A stretch of DNA of 64,000 nucleotides from Natronorubrum aibiense (lineage in GTDB: Archaea; Halobacteriota; Halobacteria; Halobacteriales; Natrialbaceae). Below, one piece after another: positions 1-8,374 of this stretch. The notes beneath the pieces were generated by a model, which saw only the letters and a list, made by a program, of their open reading frames with translations, did not search any database and was not told where the DNA came from. A program made the translations under genes and the position numbers. The number at the start of each line of letters is the position of its first letter. The first letter of the stretch is position 1. Where the stretch lies: the NCBI RefSeq assembly GCF_009392895.1, contig NZ_CP045488.1:3224001-3288000 (forward strand), in the 5' to 3' direction.

Positions 1-1507
1 ACAGGAACGGGGCCTTCTCGTGGGCCAGTTGGTTAACCTGCTCGAGTTGCTGGCGTCGCTCGTCCGGATCTTCGATCTGTTGACTCTCCAGAATCGCGTC
101 GCTGAGCTCCTCGTCGTGGAACGTTCGAGCCTCGTTATCGGGGATGGTAAAGAAGCCCTGCACACCGTAGTCAGTGTCACCGGTGATCGTTCCCCAGCCG
201 ATCAAGTAGAACGGAATCTCGATCGTGTCGGGGTCGACGCCGGCCGAATTCGCGTCCGAGACGGTACCGAACTCGACGACGTTCGCCTCGCAGCTGACGT
301 TCTCGAGCTGATTGATCTGATCAGCGACCGTCTCTCCGACTTCGGCATCGTTGAGATAGCGGCCCTGTGGCACGGTTAGTTCGATCTCGACGCCGCCGTA
401 ACCACTCTCTTCGACGAGACTCTCTGCCATCCCGATATCCTGTTCGTAGGGTTCGATCTCGTCGTTGAAACCGTTGATTCCGGGCGCGATGGGCTGTCCT
501 CTCGCTTCACCGTAGCCGCTGAGAACCGAATTGACGATCTCTTCGTTATCGACGGCGTAGTTCATCGCCTGCCGGAACTCCTGACTGTCGAACGGTTCGA
601 CGGTATTTTTCATCGGGCAGAAGATGTTCCGGAAACTCGTCACCCGTCTAATCTCGATATCGTCGGCGTCTTGGACGGTCGAGACGTCCTCCGGTAGGAT
701 GTTGATAGTGAGGTCCGTCGCGTCTGTTCGAAGCGAGTTCACTCGACCGTTGGATTCGCCGTCGGCGTTGAAGATCACCGTCTCGAACGGTGGCTCGTCT
801 CCCCAGTAATCGTCGAATCGCTCGAGGACGATCTCTTCGCCCGATGTGAAGTCGACGACTTCGTACGGTCCCGTTCCGTTGAAGTCTTCTGGATCGGCAC
901 CGGAGATGGCCTCGTTTTCGGCGTCGTGGTTATCGATCGCCCACTGCATGTTGAGTGCGCGAGCGTAGTTCCCGAACTCGAACTCGGCGAGCCCTGGTGC
1001 TGCACCGTACTCGACGGAAACGGTCGTGTCGTCGAGTGCTTCTGCACCCTCGATCGAGCCGAGGCCGAACGAGCCAATGTCACTGACGACGCCCAGCTCC
1101 GGATCGACCGTCCGATTGATCGTCCAGGCAACGTCCTCTGCGGTCAGGTCGTCACCGTTGTGGAACACGACGTCGTCCCGCAGATAGAGTTCGGTCGCAC
1201 CCTCGCCCTCCTGAATCTCCCAGTCATCGACGACGCGCGGGAAGATCCCCTCGCCGGGTTCGAAATCGAACAGCGGTTCGTAGATGTGGTCGTAGATGTC
1301 GAAGTAGTCCCCGGTGATGTGGTCGAGCGGGTCGATGGTGTCCGGAAACTGTGACAGTGTGATCGTCAACTCGTCGATCTCCTCGTCGTCACCAGCGGAT
1401 GGATCGTCGAGACAGCCTGCCATGGTCGCTAAACCGGCCGTTCCCGCGGCCCCCGTCAGCTTGAGCAGGCTTCGTCGATCGAGTGTTTGGTTGTCTCCAA
1501 TCTTCAT
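1..1507 (-). CDS. ABC transporter substrate-binding protein, peptide/solute type (3' end cut by window)
   Basis: About 502 residues are visible; the C-terminus lies beyond the window edge. The N-terminus is a Tat signal with a lipobox: RR at residues 11-12, a hydrophobic stretch, then AGC with the lipidation cysteine at 32. This is the usual arrangement for haloarchaeal binding lipoproteins. The mature part reads like family 5 solute-binding proteins (DppA/OppA class), for example DPLDHITGDYFDIYDHIYEPL and FHNGDDLTAEDVAWTINR. By family it captures peptides or similar solutes outside the cell for an ABC importer whose permeases would lie to the left. The ATG at 1505-1507 sits 23-33 bases from a TATA-like element, so the mRNA is probably leaderless. 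The substrate cannot be read from the sequence. Confidence 0.85.
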   Translation of the reverse strand, partial: MKIGDNQTLDRRSLLKLTGAAGTAGLATMAGCLDDPSAGDDEEIDELTITLSQFPDTIDPLDHITGDYFDIYDHIYEPLFDFEPGEGIFPRVVDDWEIQEGEGATELYLRDDVVFHNGDDLTAEDVAWTINRTVDPELGVVSDIGSFGLGSIEGAEALDDTTVSVEYGAAPGLAEFEFGNYARALNMQWAIDNHDAENEAISGADPEDFNGTGPYEVVDFTSGEEIVLERFDDYWGDEPPFETVIFNADGESNGRVNSLRTDATDLTINILPEDVSTVQDADDIEIRRVTSFRNIFCPMKNTVEPFDSQEFRQAMNYAVDNEEIVNSVLSGYGEARGQPIAPGINGFNDEIEPYEQDIGMAESLVEESGYGGVEIELTVPQGRYLNDAEVGETVADQINQLENVSCEANVVEFGTVSDANSAGVDPDTIEIPFYLIGWGTITGDTDYGVQGFFTIPDNEARTFHDEELSDAILESQQIEDPDERRQQLEQVNQLAHEKAPFL

Positions 1508-1529
1508 ACTCTTCTGTAGAAACAGAGAT

Positions 1530-1540
1530 TTTATTTATAG
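1530..1540 (-). promoter_or_regulatory. TATA-like element for the substrate-binding protein gene
   Basis: On the minus strand this reads CTATAAATAAA and ends 23 bases before the ATG. That spacing fits an archaeal promoter with a leaderless or very short 5' UTR. Confidence 0.55.
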
Positions 1541-1652
1541 TTGTTGGTGTATGTCAACGCCATCCACACTATCGTTCTAGAGGACTCTGTATAAAATTTA
1601 ATTTGTCTTTGAGTAGCTGTTGAAACGTTCAGGAATTGCGACTCCGCCCACA

Positions 1653-1662
1653 CATTTAAGTT
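1653..1662 (+). promoter_or_regulatory. TATA-like element for the RNase H-like gene
   Basis: The sequence CATTTAAGTT lies 23-32 bases upstream of the ATG at 1685 in an AT-rich gap, which implies a leaderless transcript. Confidence 0.5.
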
Positions 1663-1684
1663 ACATTCACTGCGTAATGTAGGT

Positions 1685-2329
1685 ATGGCCGCTCACGGCC
1701 GGTCTGCACTGCGGGACCTGTTCGACGAGTCGCCCACGCCGCATATCGCCCACCCGCCACGGACCCATCATCGTGACTTCTACGTCGCCACCGACGGGTC
1801 GTTTCGGGAGTCGGGCGGTGGACTGGGCGCCGTCATTGAAACACGCGACGGCACCCGTGTCGCCCGCGTTGCGACCACGGACACGCCGCCTGACAACAAC
1901 GTCGCCGAGTATCGGGCGCTGCATCTCGGACTCGACGTACTGGCTGCTCGTGCGCCTCGAGACGCCCGTGTCGGCGTTCTCATCGACCACGACGAACTCG
2001 CCAGCAACGTCAACAGCACGATTCTCGCGACGAACCACCCCGACGGGAAACCGCCACGGCCCGTCTCCATCCCCGCGGCGACACGGTATCACTGGCGTGG
2101 GATTCAGGCCCGACTCCACGGCTTCGGCGAGGTGCGGGCTGCACGCATCGATAGCGACCAGAACCCCGCCCACCCGCTCGCGAACACTCCCGATCGCTAT
2201 CAGCACGTCAACCGCGAGCCAAGCCGCTGTGTCCTCCCCGAGACGCCGGAGCCGGACTCGACTCCCTCCCAGTTCCCGCCGCCGTCCCGGGCCGACCGCC
2301 ACACTGGCGGTGGACAGGCCTCGGACTAA
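1685..2329 (+). CDS. rnhA: RNase HI-like ribonuclease
   Basis: 214 aa. The RNase H fold is recognisable: YVATDGSF with Asp37, a glycine-rich strand, NNVAEYRAL with Glu75, and VLIDHDE with Asp101/Asp103. These match the first three acidic residues of the RNase HI active site, which cleaves RNA in RNA:DNA hybrids. In the last motif, where bacterial RNase HI has an Asp in N-x-x-(A/C)-D-E-L-A, this protein reads NPAHPLAN, so a His (163) stands in that place. About 30 residues precede the fold and a low-complexity Pro/Ser-rich tail follows residue 180. It is followed on the same strand by a DUF2240 gene 46 bases downstream. The family is clear; activity is inferred. Confidence 0.8.
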   Translation: MAAHGRSALRDLFDESPTPHIAHPPRTHHRDFYVATDGSFRESGGGLGAVIETRDGTRVARVATTDTPPDNNVAEYRALHLGLDVLAARAPRDARVGVLIDHDELASNVNSTILATNHPDGKPPRPVSIPAATRYHWRGIQARLHGFGEVRAARIDSDQNPAHPLANTPDRYQHVNREPSRCVLPETPEPDSTPSQFPPPSRADRHTGGGQASD

Positions 2330-2375
2330 CCCGGAACCGCCACCGTTATTTCGTCGTTGCGGCGATGCATAGTCG

Positions 2376-2849
2376 ATGAGCCTTCGCGTCGCAGTCGCGG
2401 CCCCGTTCATCCAGAACGGTACCCAGCGCCTGCAGGAAAACGAGTTCGTCGTCGCGCTCTCGCTCGACCGAGATTGGTTTTCGCCCGACCAGTCGAAACG
2501 CCTGATCGACATCGCGACGCAGGACGGCCTCCTCGAGCGCGTCGACGGCGGCCTCGAGGCGACGTTCGACACCGCTGCGGTGACGGTGCCCGAGGAGTTC
2601 GTCCCCGACGAGGACCTCTTACAGCAACGGTCCGCGTTCGAACGCGTCCTCGATACGCTCGTCGCTGACGGCGTCGAGAAACACGAGGCCGTCGGCGCGA
2701 TCAACACGCTCCAACAGGAACTCGGCGTGACGATCGAAGCCGCCGCCGTCGTCTACGCCCGACGACAGGGGATCGACGTCTCCGAACTGTCTGCCGTTGC
2801 ACGCTCGGCGCTCGTCAACGACGGGGACAGCCAAGCCGAAGGGCGTTAG
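2376..2849 (+). CDS. DUF2240 family protein
   Basis: 157 aa, acidic and soluble. I recognise it as the archaeal DUF2240 family from its length, from the N-terminal pattern VAAPFIQNGTQRLQENEFV followed by a winged-helix-like region (SPDQSKRLIDIATQDGLL), and from its place after the RNase H-like gene. The C-terminal half (residues 85-150) is helical and contains QQELGVTIEAAAVVYARRQG. The function is not established. It is probably cotranscribed with the gene before it and with the small gene 23 bases downstream. The helical wing-like segment could bind nucleic acid, but that is inference. Confidence 0.65.
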   Translation: MSLRVAVAAPFIQNGTQRLQENEFVVALSLDRDWFSPDQSKRLIDIATQDGLLERVDGGLEATFDTAAVTVPEEFVPDEDLLQQRSAFERVLDTLVADGVEKHEAVGAINTLQQELGVTIEAAAVVYARRQGIDVSELSAVARSALVNDGDSQAEGR

Positions 2850-2872
2850 TTGCCGGCCGCCCGACGACGCGT

Positions 2873-3268
2873 ATGGTCGAGGACCGGATCACCGACGGCC
2901 GCCGGATCGCCGAACTGCTCGCGTCTGAACTCGACGGCCGAGACGACGGGACGCTCGCGTCGGTTCGTGTCACTAATGCCGACCGCGACGTCGAGCCAAC
3001 GGTCGACGGAGCACGCGCCTACGACGTGACGCTCGACGACGGCCGACTCGCTCGAGTGTTCGTCCACGATGACCGGGCTCGCCTCGAGTTCGAGGCCGGA
3101 CAGGACGTCGCCGCCGAGACGGCCGAAGAATGTGAGTTACGCGTGCGACCGAAAGCAACTGAGCCGCCACGAACGCTCGTATTTCTCGAGCACGGCGCTG
3201 CGGTCAAACGCGGGGCAGACGTGGTACAGGCCGTTTGTCGATCGGTGCAGTCCGACGCGAGCGAGTAG
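2873..3268 (+). CDS. conserved small haloarchaeal protein of unknown function
   Basis: 131 aa, strongly acidic, without membrane segments or a recognised catalytic motif. It starts MVEDRITDGRRIAELLASEL and continues as alternating short strands (VTLDDGRLARVFVHDDRARLEF) and a C-terminal region with FLEHGAAVKRGADVVQAV. Codon use and GC match the neighbours, so it looks native. It is third in a probable three-gene unit with the RNase H-like and DUF2240 genes and converges with the HAD gene downstream. I do not recognise a function. Confidence 0.6.
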   Translation: MVEDRITDGRRIAELLASELDGRDDGTLASVRVTNADRDVEPTVDGARAYDVTLDDGRLARVFVHDDRARLEFEAGQDVAAETAEECELRVRPKATEPPRTLVFLEHGAAVKRGADVVQAVCRSVQSDASE

Positions 3269-3300
3269 TTCGCCGTCGAAAACGGGATTCTTTCTGCTTC

Positions 3301-3966
3301 TTACCGCGTCTCGAGGGCGGCGACGACGTTCGGAATCCGCTCGCCGACAGTCGTCTGTTCAACGTGGGCCGCGGCTCGCGGATCGGGCTCGGGGCCGTCC
3401 TCGAGGAGGATCTGGATGGCCTCGAGGCCGGCGTTCGTCGCGCCGTAGACGTCCGCTTCGACTTCGTCGCCGACGTACACGGCCTCGTCGTGGTCGACGT
3501 CGAGTTCGCCGACGATCGCATCGAACGCGCGGCGGTCTGGTTTGCCGGCCTCGAGTTCGCCGGTGACGAGCGCCGCATCGAACGCGCGTTCCCAGCCGAG
3601 CGTCGCGAGTTTGTCCCGCTGAGCACGGACGGGGCCGTTAGTGAGCAGTCCGACGCGGTACTCCCCGCGGAGCCGCTCGAGCATCGATTTGACGCCGGGC
3701 AAAGGTTCGAGCGTCTCGGCGATCGTCTGGCGGTAGGCATCGGCGACGGCGGCCGGATCCGCATCCGTCTCCCGCCCCTCAAGTAAGTCGGCGAAAATGG
3801 GTTCTCTGGTCTCGCGGGTGAGGTTGCGCCGATGGGCTTCGAGATACGCCTCCCGTGTCAGCGGTGGCGCACCGGCGGTGGCGGCTGCCTCTTGGAGAAT
3901 CGTGGTTCGGTCCTGTGTGGGCACGGCGAGTGTGTAATCGAGGTCGAAGACGACCGCCCGTGGCAT
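3301..3966 (-). CDS. HAD superfamily hydrolase
   Basis: 221 aa. Motif I is VVFDLDYTL near the N-terminus with both aspartates; motif II is LLTNGP; motif III is the Lys in EAGKPDRRAF; motif IV is VYVGDEVEADV. A helical cap lies between motifs I and II (residues about 20-95), as in the C1-capped class of phosphatases such as phosphoglycolate phosphatase-like enzymes. It should hydrolyse a small phosphorylated metabolite in the cytoplasm; the substrate cannot be assigned. I chose the ATG at 3966; an in-frame GTG lies three codons upstream at 3975. It is on the same strand as the antiporter gene but 93 bases beyond its end. Confidence 0.8.
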   Translation of the reverse strand: MPRAVVFDLDYTLAVPTQDRTTILQEAAATAGAPPLTREAYLEAHRRNLTRETREPIFADLLEGRETDADPAAVADAYRQTIAETLEPLPGVKSMLERLRGEYRVGLLTNGPVRAQRDKLATLGWERAFDAALVTGELEAGKPDRRAFDAIVGELDVDHDEAVYVGDEVEADVYGATNAGLEAIQILLEDGPEPDPRAAAHVEQTTVGERIPNVVAALETR

Positions 3967-4059
3967 AGCATTCACAGGGGGCTCGAGCGGGTTGAAGCTA
4001 TCCCTTTTCGACGGCGTCGAAACCAGCGTGAAAACGGGGTCGAACCGGAACGACGACTG

Positions 4060-5340
4060 TCAGTCGCCGCTCGGCTGTGTCGCTGTCTCGTCCTCGCGTT
4101 CGAGCAGCGGGACGACGGCGGATTCGATCCTGTCTGAGTACTGCATGAGCGTGGTGCCGAGAATGCTCATGAATAGCACGTAGCCGACGGCAAAGGCGTA
4201 GATATCGTCCGCGACGCTTTCGGCGAGCCCCGTGCCAGCACCGGCGAGGGCGAGACTCGCGATGATCAGCGAGAACTCGCCGCGGGTGACCATTCCGAGC
4301 CCGACTCGGAGCGAGCGCCGTTCGTCGAGGTCGTAGATCCGCCCGCCGAGGTAGCCGCTGACCAGTTTCGTCGGCGACGTCAACACGATGGCTGCCGCGA
4401 TGAGCCACAGGACGTCGAGAAACAGCGTCGGATCGGTGATGAGGCCGATCCAGAAGAAAAACACGGCGGCGAAGGTGTCACGGATCGGCTCGAGCAAGTT
4501 CTCCAGATCGTGGACGTGGTCCGTCGAGGAGAACGCCATGCCGACAAAGAACGCGGCCACGGCCTCGCTGACCCCGAGCGAGAGGGCGGCCCCCGAAACG
4601 AGAACCGTGATGCCAAGCGCCCGCAGCACGATGAACTCGTGGGAGTCGGTTTCCAGACTGCGCTGGAACCACGCCGTCCCCAAGTAGACGACCACGAGCA
4701 ACGCGAGGATGAAGCCGACCGCGATCCCGATCTGGCCCATCGCCTCGCCGATGTCGCCGCCGCCGAGGACGAGCGCCGACGCGATCGCCAGATAGACCGC
4801 GATGAATAGGTCTTCGTAGACCAGCGTCCCGAGCATCGGATTCGACTCGTCGTTAGCGATCCAGCCCAGATCGATCAGTGACTTCGTGATAATCGCACTC
4901 GAGGAGATGTAGACGACCCCCGCGGTGAGAAAGGCCGGCAGGAACGCCCCGAAGAGCAGATAGCCAAGGACCAGCCCGACACCGAAGTTAATCGCGAGAT
5001 CGACGGTCCCGGCCTTGCCGATCCGCTCTTTGGCGGCGATCAGCCGATCGAGATTGAACTCGAGGCCGAGAAAGAACAACAGGAGCACGATCCCCAACTC
5101 GGCACCGACGTAGATGAAATCGGTCTCGATGAGCGCGAGCTCGCTGCCGTGTGGGATGGCCTCTGATCCGAACAGCGCCGGGAAGTCGATTCTGCCGAGA
5201 ACGTACTCGCCTAACAACATTCCGATGACGATATAGAACGGGATCACCGACTGATTGATCCGGTTTGCCAGCACCCCGGCAAGCGCAACAGCGGCAAAGA
5301 GCACCCCGATGTCGATCAGCGCGGTCGATTCAGCTGCCAC
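4060..5340 (-). CDS. Kef/CPA2-type cation:proton antiporter membrane subunit
   Basis: 426 aa with about 12 hydrophobic segments. The segment ELGIVLLLFFLGLEFNLDRL and the later GMVTRGEFSLIIASLAL are hallmarks of the CPA2 (KefB/KhtU/NapA) family, which exchanges K+ or Na+ for protons across the membrane. There is no C-terminal RCK domain; the chain ends shortly after the last helix with an acidic tail. The missing regulatory part is supplied by the separate TrkA-C gene directly upstream (35-base gap), as in bacterial KhtTU. The start is a GTG at 5340. The ion cannot be told from the sequence. Confidence 0.85.
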   Translation of the reverse strand: MAAESTALIDIGVLFAAVALAGVLANRINQSVIPFYIVIGMLLGEYVLGRIDFPALFGSEAIPHGSELALIETDFIYVGAELGIVLLLFFLGLEFNLDRLIAAKERIGKAGTVDLAINFGVGLVLGYLLFGAFLPAFLTAGVVYISSSAIITKSLIDLGWIANDESNPMLGTLVYEDLFIAVYLAIASALVLGGGDIGEAMGQIGIAVGFILALLVVVYLGTAWFQRSLETDSHEFIVLRALGITVLVSGAALSLGVSEAVAAFFVGMAFSSTDHVHDLENLLEPIRDTFAAVFFFWIGLITDPTLFLDVLWLIAAAIVLTSPTKLVSGYLGGRIYDLDERRSLRVGLGMVTRGEFSLIIASLALAGAGTGLAESVADDIYAFAVGYVLFMSILGTTLMQYSDRIESAVVPLLEREDETATQPSGD

Positions 5341-5375
5341 TCTCGGTCACCCCCAACGACACACTCATCGGTGGG

Positions 5376-5864
5376 TCACGTCTCGTCTCCCAGGAGTTTT
5401 TCGAACTCGGTGCAGTCGTCGCGCTCACCGACGACCACCAGCGTGTCGCCGGGCTGCATGACGGTCTCCGGCGTCGGCGGGGTGATCAGCTCACCGTTGC
5501 GCTGGACGGCGATGATCGAAACCCCCACTCGCTCTCGAATCTGTGCATCGCCGATGCTCTGGCCGGCGATTTCGGCGTCGTCGGTGACGGCGTACCACTC
5601 GATAAACGTGTTGTCGGCGAGCATCGTCTCCACTCGATCGGTCTGTACCGGCTGGAAGTACGCGCCCTCGAGGATCGTGCCGATTTTCCGGGCGAGTCGA
5701 TCGGACGCTTCGAACAGCTTCTCGCTGTCGGCGTCCGGGTCCGACTTCAAGTAGACCTCTCGTTTTCCCGTATTGTGCGTCACGATGACGAGTCGTTCCC
5801 CGTCCTCGAGTTCGACCTCGAACTTCTTTCCGACGCCGGGGAGGTCGCTCTCGTAGATTGTCAT
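5376..5864 (-). CDS. TrkA-C domain regulatory subunit of the antiporter (KhtT-like)
   Basis: 162 aa, soluble. The N-terminal half begins YESDLPGVGKKFEVELEDGERL, typical of KhtT/AmhM-type subunits. The C-terminal half is an RCK_C/TrkA-C domain with GQSIGDAQIRERVGVSIIAVQRNGE and a terminal MQPGDTLVVVGERDDCTEFEKL. Such subunits bind a ligand and gate the partner antiporter. A TATA-like element 23-32 bases before the ATG supports this as the first gene of a two-gene operon with the antiporter. In Bacillus subtilis the related KhtTU system contributes to methylglyoxal resistance, which matters here because a methylglyoxal synthase gene lies just upstream. Confidence 0.85.
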   Translation of the reverse strand: MTIYESDLPGVGKKFEVELEDGERLVIVTHNTGKREVYLKSDPDADSEKLFEASDRLARKIGTILEGAYFQPVQTDRVETMLADNTFIEWYAVTDDAEIAGQSIGDAQIRERVGVSIIAVQRNGELITPPTPETVMQPGDTLVVVGERDDCTEFEKLLGDET

Positions 5865-5886
5865 AGCTAAAAGACTGGAGGCGGCG

Positions 5887-5896
5887 TTAATAAATG
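5887..5896 (-). promoter_or_regulatory. TATA-like element for the KhtT-like/antiporter operon
   Basis: The minus strand reads TTTATTAACG, 23-32 bases upstream of the ATG at 5864, which fits a leaderless message. Confidence 0.5.
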
Positions 5897-5978
5897 GCGT
5901 GGCACATCTTGAAGGAGGTGCTTCGGTTCGCCTGATGGGTTGTCTGCGCTCGTCACCGGTCGATCGGAGACGATGGTC

Positions 5979-6347
5979 CTACTGCGCGAGCCCGTCGATC
6001 AGAAACGCCGCCGAGGCGAGGTTCGTCGCCAGTGCGGTGTCGTGGACGTCACAGATCCGCAACAGCGCGGAGATATCCGGCTCGTGGGGCTGAGCGCGCA
6101 ACGGGTCTCGGAGAAAGACGATACCGTCGAGTTTGTTTTCTGCGACCTCGGAGCCGATCATCAGGTCGCCACCCAACGGACCGGACTCCTTGCGTTCGAT
6201 TTCAAGGCCGGTCGCCTCCTGCAGCCGTTTGCCGGTCGTGCCGGTTGCGATCAGCTCGTACTCGCGCAGCTGGGCTTCGTGGGTCTGTGCGAACTCGATG
6301 AGGTCCGGTTTCTTCTCGTCGTGAGCGATGAGTGCAACGCGTGTCAT
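5979..6347 (-). CDS. mgsA: methylglyoxal synthase
   Basis: 122 aa. The enzyme converts dihydroxyacetone phosphate to methylglyoxal and phosphate. All family signatures are present: IAHDEKK (His9, Asp10), the phosphate-binding ATGTTGK, SGPLGGD with the catalytic-base aspartate at 61 (Asp71 in E. coli), and DPLRAQPHEPD with His88 and Asp91. It is shorter than the E. coli protein (152 aa), lacking extra residues at both ends. It is divergent from the glyoxalase-like gene (109-base gap) and lies 114 bases upstream of the antiporter regulator on the same strand. In haloarchaea this enzyme is thought to have been gained from bacteria. Confidence 0.93.
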   Translation of the reverse strand: MTRVALIAHDEKKPDLIEFAQTHEAQLREYELIATGTTGKRLQEATGLEIERKESGPLGGDLMIGSEVAENKLDGIVFLRDPLRAQPHEPDISALLRICDVHDTALATNLASAAFLIDGLAQ

Positions 6348-6364
6348 ATCGAACGGTTGTGCTG

Positions 6365-6374
6365 TATCATGATA
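6365..6374. promoter_or_regulatory. palindrome in the mgsA/glyoxalase divergent promoter region
   Basis: TATCATGATA is a perfect 10-base palindrome 18 bases upstream of the mgsA ATG, followed by the AT-rich AGACTATATGATGG. It may be part of the mgsA promoter or an operator; nothing else in the sequence decides this. Confidence 0.3.
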
Positions 6375-6455
6375 AGACTATATGATGGTAACATTCGACA
6401 TGGCTATTCGAGCGGAGCCGAACGTTTTTCGTGGGTGCTCGCCCGAGCACTCGCC

Positions 6456-6881
6456 ATGACAGATTCCGAACCGAGCGCCCACCACGTCGGTATCACCGTC
6501 AGCGACCTCGAGGAAACCCTACCGTTTTATCGAGACGTCCTCGGCCTCGAGGTCGTCGACCGGTTTCACGTCGGCGGTGAGGCCTTCTCGGATGCCGTCG
6601 GCGTCGAGGACGCCCGCGGCGAGTTCGCTCACCTCGAGGCAGAGGGGTGTCGAATCGAACTCGTCGAGTACGAGCCCGAAGCGCGGGGCGTACCGGCCGC
6701 GGGGCTCAACCAGCCCGGAGCGACACACGTTGGCCTCGCCGTCGACGATCTCGAGGCCGTCGCTGACGCGTTACCCGAGGACGTCCCAACAGTCAGCGGG
6801 CCGCGGACGACCGAGAGCGGGACGTCGATCATGTTCGTGCGCGATCCCGAATCGAACCCAGTCGAACTGCTCGAGGTCTGA
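6456..6881 (+). CDS. VOC superfamily glyoxalase/dioxygenase-like protein
   Basis: 141 aa made of two beta-alpha-beta-beta-beta modules. Candidate metal ligands lie at the expected places: His10 (HHVGITVSDL), Glu68 (RIELVEYEP), His91 (ATHVGLAVDDL) and Glu137 (PVELLEV). Length and ligand order resemble methylmalonyl-CoA epimerase and glyoxalase I-like VOC proteins. Divergent placement next to methylglyoxal synthase suggests a role in aldehyde metabolism, but VOC proteins have many activities and epimerase is a real alternative. The ATG at 6456 starts the first conserved strand; an open frame further upstream overlaps mgsA and is not conserved-looking. Confidence 0.75.
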   Translation: MTDSEPSAHHVGITVSDLEETLPFYRDVLGLEVVDRFHVGGEAFSDAVGVEDARGEFAHLEAEGCRIELVEYEPEARGVPAAGLNQPGATHVGLAVDDLEAVADALPEDVPTVSGPRTTESGTSIMFVRDPESNPVELLEV

Positions 6882-6930
6882 CTCGGTCGGTGCACACGGG
6901 TGCGAACGAAGACGAAGAACAGCGACCGGC

Positions 6931-7215
6931 TTACGGCCGGCCGACGGACGACCGAAGCGTCGATCGGACTTCTTCGACAGCGTCCTCACAGTGTGAGCAC
7001 GTCTGCTTTTCCGTGTCGATGTAGACGGTCCCGCACGTTGCGCACTGAAAGAGATTTCCGGGTGCATCCGGAGCCGCCGTCTGCTCGGTCGGGTCCGGCG
7101 ACTCGACGCTGGTGTCGTCTGCCGTCGGTTCGTCACCGGCGAACAACGTTGACCGGATGCGTGCACGGAGCCGAGCGAGCGGCGAGTTGGATTTCCCGTC
7201 GGTTCGAGTAGCCAT
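6931..7215 (-). CDS. small zinc-ribbon protein
   Basis: 94 aa. The C-terminal third holds two CxxC pairs (FQCATCGTVY and QTCSHCEDAV), enough for one zinc ribbon. The N-terminal part is basic (RLRARIRSTL) and is followed by an acidic, Thr/Asp-rich linker. The ATG at 7215 is preferred over a start 25 codons upstream, because the extension is rich in residues unlike haloarchaeal proteins. It converges with the glyoxalase-like gene. Haloarchaea encode many such one-domain zinc-finger proteins; the role of this one is unknown. Confidence 0.65.
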   Translation of the reverse strand: MATRTDGKSNSPLARLRARIRSTLFAGDEPTADDTSVESPDPTEQTAAPDAPGNLFQCATCGTVYIDTEKQTCSHCEDAVEEVRSTLRSSVGRP

Positions 7216-7435
7216 ACAGTAGTCGTCGGCTAGATTACCGAAGTAGTTGACGTCTAAAATATTTGGTCGATGCGTTACTCTGGCACGCATATTTCAGCAC
7301 AGTGACGGGCATATCCGTCTCCCGTCTGCCTCACCCAAGGTACCCCGTACCGATCACTCGAGTCCGCCGTCGACCTCGAGACAGACACCGACCGGTATAG
7401 GAACCTTTTCGACCGTCGGGAGGCCACTCGCTGGC

Positions 7436-8236
7436 ATGAACTTCTTCGACCGCTTGCACGACCGCATTCGGACGGTCGACAGCGTCGTCAGCGTGGGCCT
7501 CGATCCCGATCTGTCACGTATTCCCGACCATCTTCACGAGTACGACCTCCCGCGGTGGGCGTTCAACCGCCGGATCATCGACGCCACCCACGAACACGCA
7601 GCCGTCTACAAACCCAACGCCGCGTTCTACGAGGACCCCGACGGCTGGCGGGCACTCGAGGAAACGATCGCCTACGCCCACGGCAAGAACGTCCCCGTCT
7701 TGCTCGACGCGAAACGAGCCGACATCGGGAACACGACCCGCCAGTACGCCGAGATGCTCGAGACCGTCGACGCGATCACGGTCAACCCCTACATGGGACG
7801 GGACTCGCTGCAGCCGTTTCTGGCGGACGAGGAAGCCGGCGTCTTCATCCTCTGTCGGACCTCGAACCCCGGCGGCGCGGACATTCAGGACCTCGAACTC
7901 GAGACCGGCGAACCCGTCTACGAGCGCGTCGCTGCGCTGGCAGACCTCTGGAACGAAAACGACAACGTCGGCCTCGTCGTCGGCGCGACGAAACCCGAAG
8001 AACTCGAGGCCCTCCGCGAGCAGGTGCCCGACCTGCCATTTCTCGTCCCCGGTGTCGGTGCACAGGGGGGTGATGCCGAAGCAGCAGTCGAATACGGCCT
8101 CGCAGATGGGGTCGGGCTCGTCAACTCCTCGCGCGGGATCATTTTCGCGGGCGAGGGACAGGGCGAACAGTTCGCACAGGCGAGCGAGCAGGCCGCAAAG
8201 CGCCTGAAAAACCGGCTGAACCAGTATCGAGCGTAA
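7436..8236 (+). CDS. pyrF: orotidine 5'-phosphate decarboxylase
   Basis: 266 aa. It catalyses the last step of UMP synthesis, decarboxylating OMP. Key motifs are SVGLDPD near the N-terminus, the catalytic LLDAKRADIGNT (Asp, Lys and Asp of the D-x-K-x-x-D site), CRTSNPGGADIQ, and the phosphate-binding LVPGVGAQGGD and LVNSSRGIIF. Length and motif spelling place it in the longer PyrF subfamily 2 rather than the 220-residue type common in methanogens. The ATG at 7436 directly precedes NFFDRLHDRI; an earlier in-frame ATG would add a Ser/Thr/Pro-rich leader with no family support. It stands alone between small genes. Confidence 0.93.
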   Translation: MNFFDRLHDRIRTVDSVVSVGLDPDLSRIPDHLHEYDLPRWAFNRRIIDATHEHAAVYKPNAAFYEDPDGWRALEETIAYAHGKNVPVLLDAKRADIGNTTRQYAEMLETVDAITVNPYMGRDSLQPFLADEEAGVFILCRTSNPGGADIQDLELETGEPVYERVAALADLWNENDNVGLVVGATKPEELEALREQVPDLPFLVPGVGAQGGDAEAAVEYGLADGVGLVNSSRGIIFAGEGQGEQFAQASEQAAKRLKNRLNQYRA

Positions 8237-8374
8237 ACGGACGCTGCTTCGCGCTCAGACGAACGCCTGTTCGTCAGTGTCGGTGTAACTGTAGGCCAGT
8301 TGCGGGTGCACCGGCACGCTGGGACACCAGACCGTCTCAGGCGACCGAACTGAATCGAACGAACACGGTGACTG

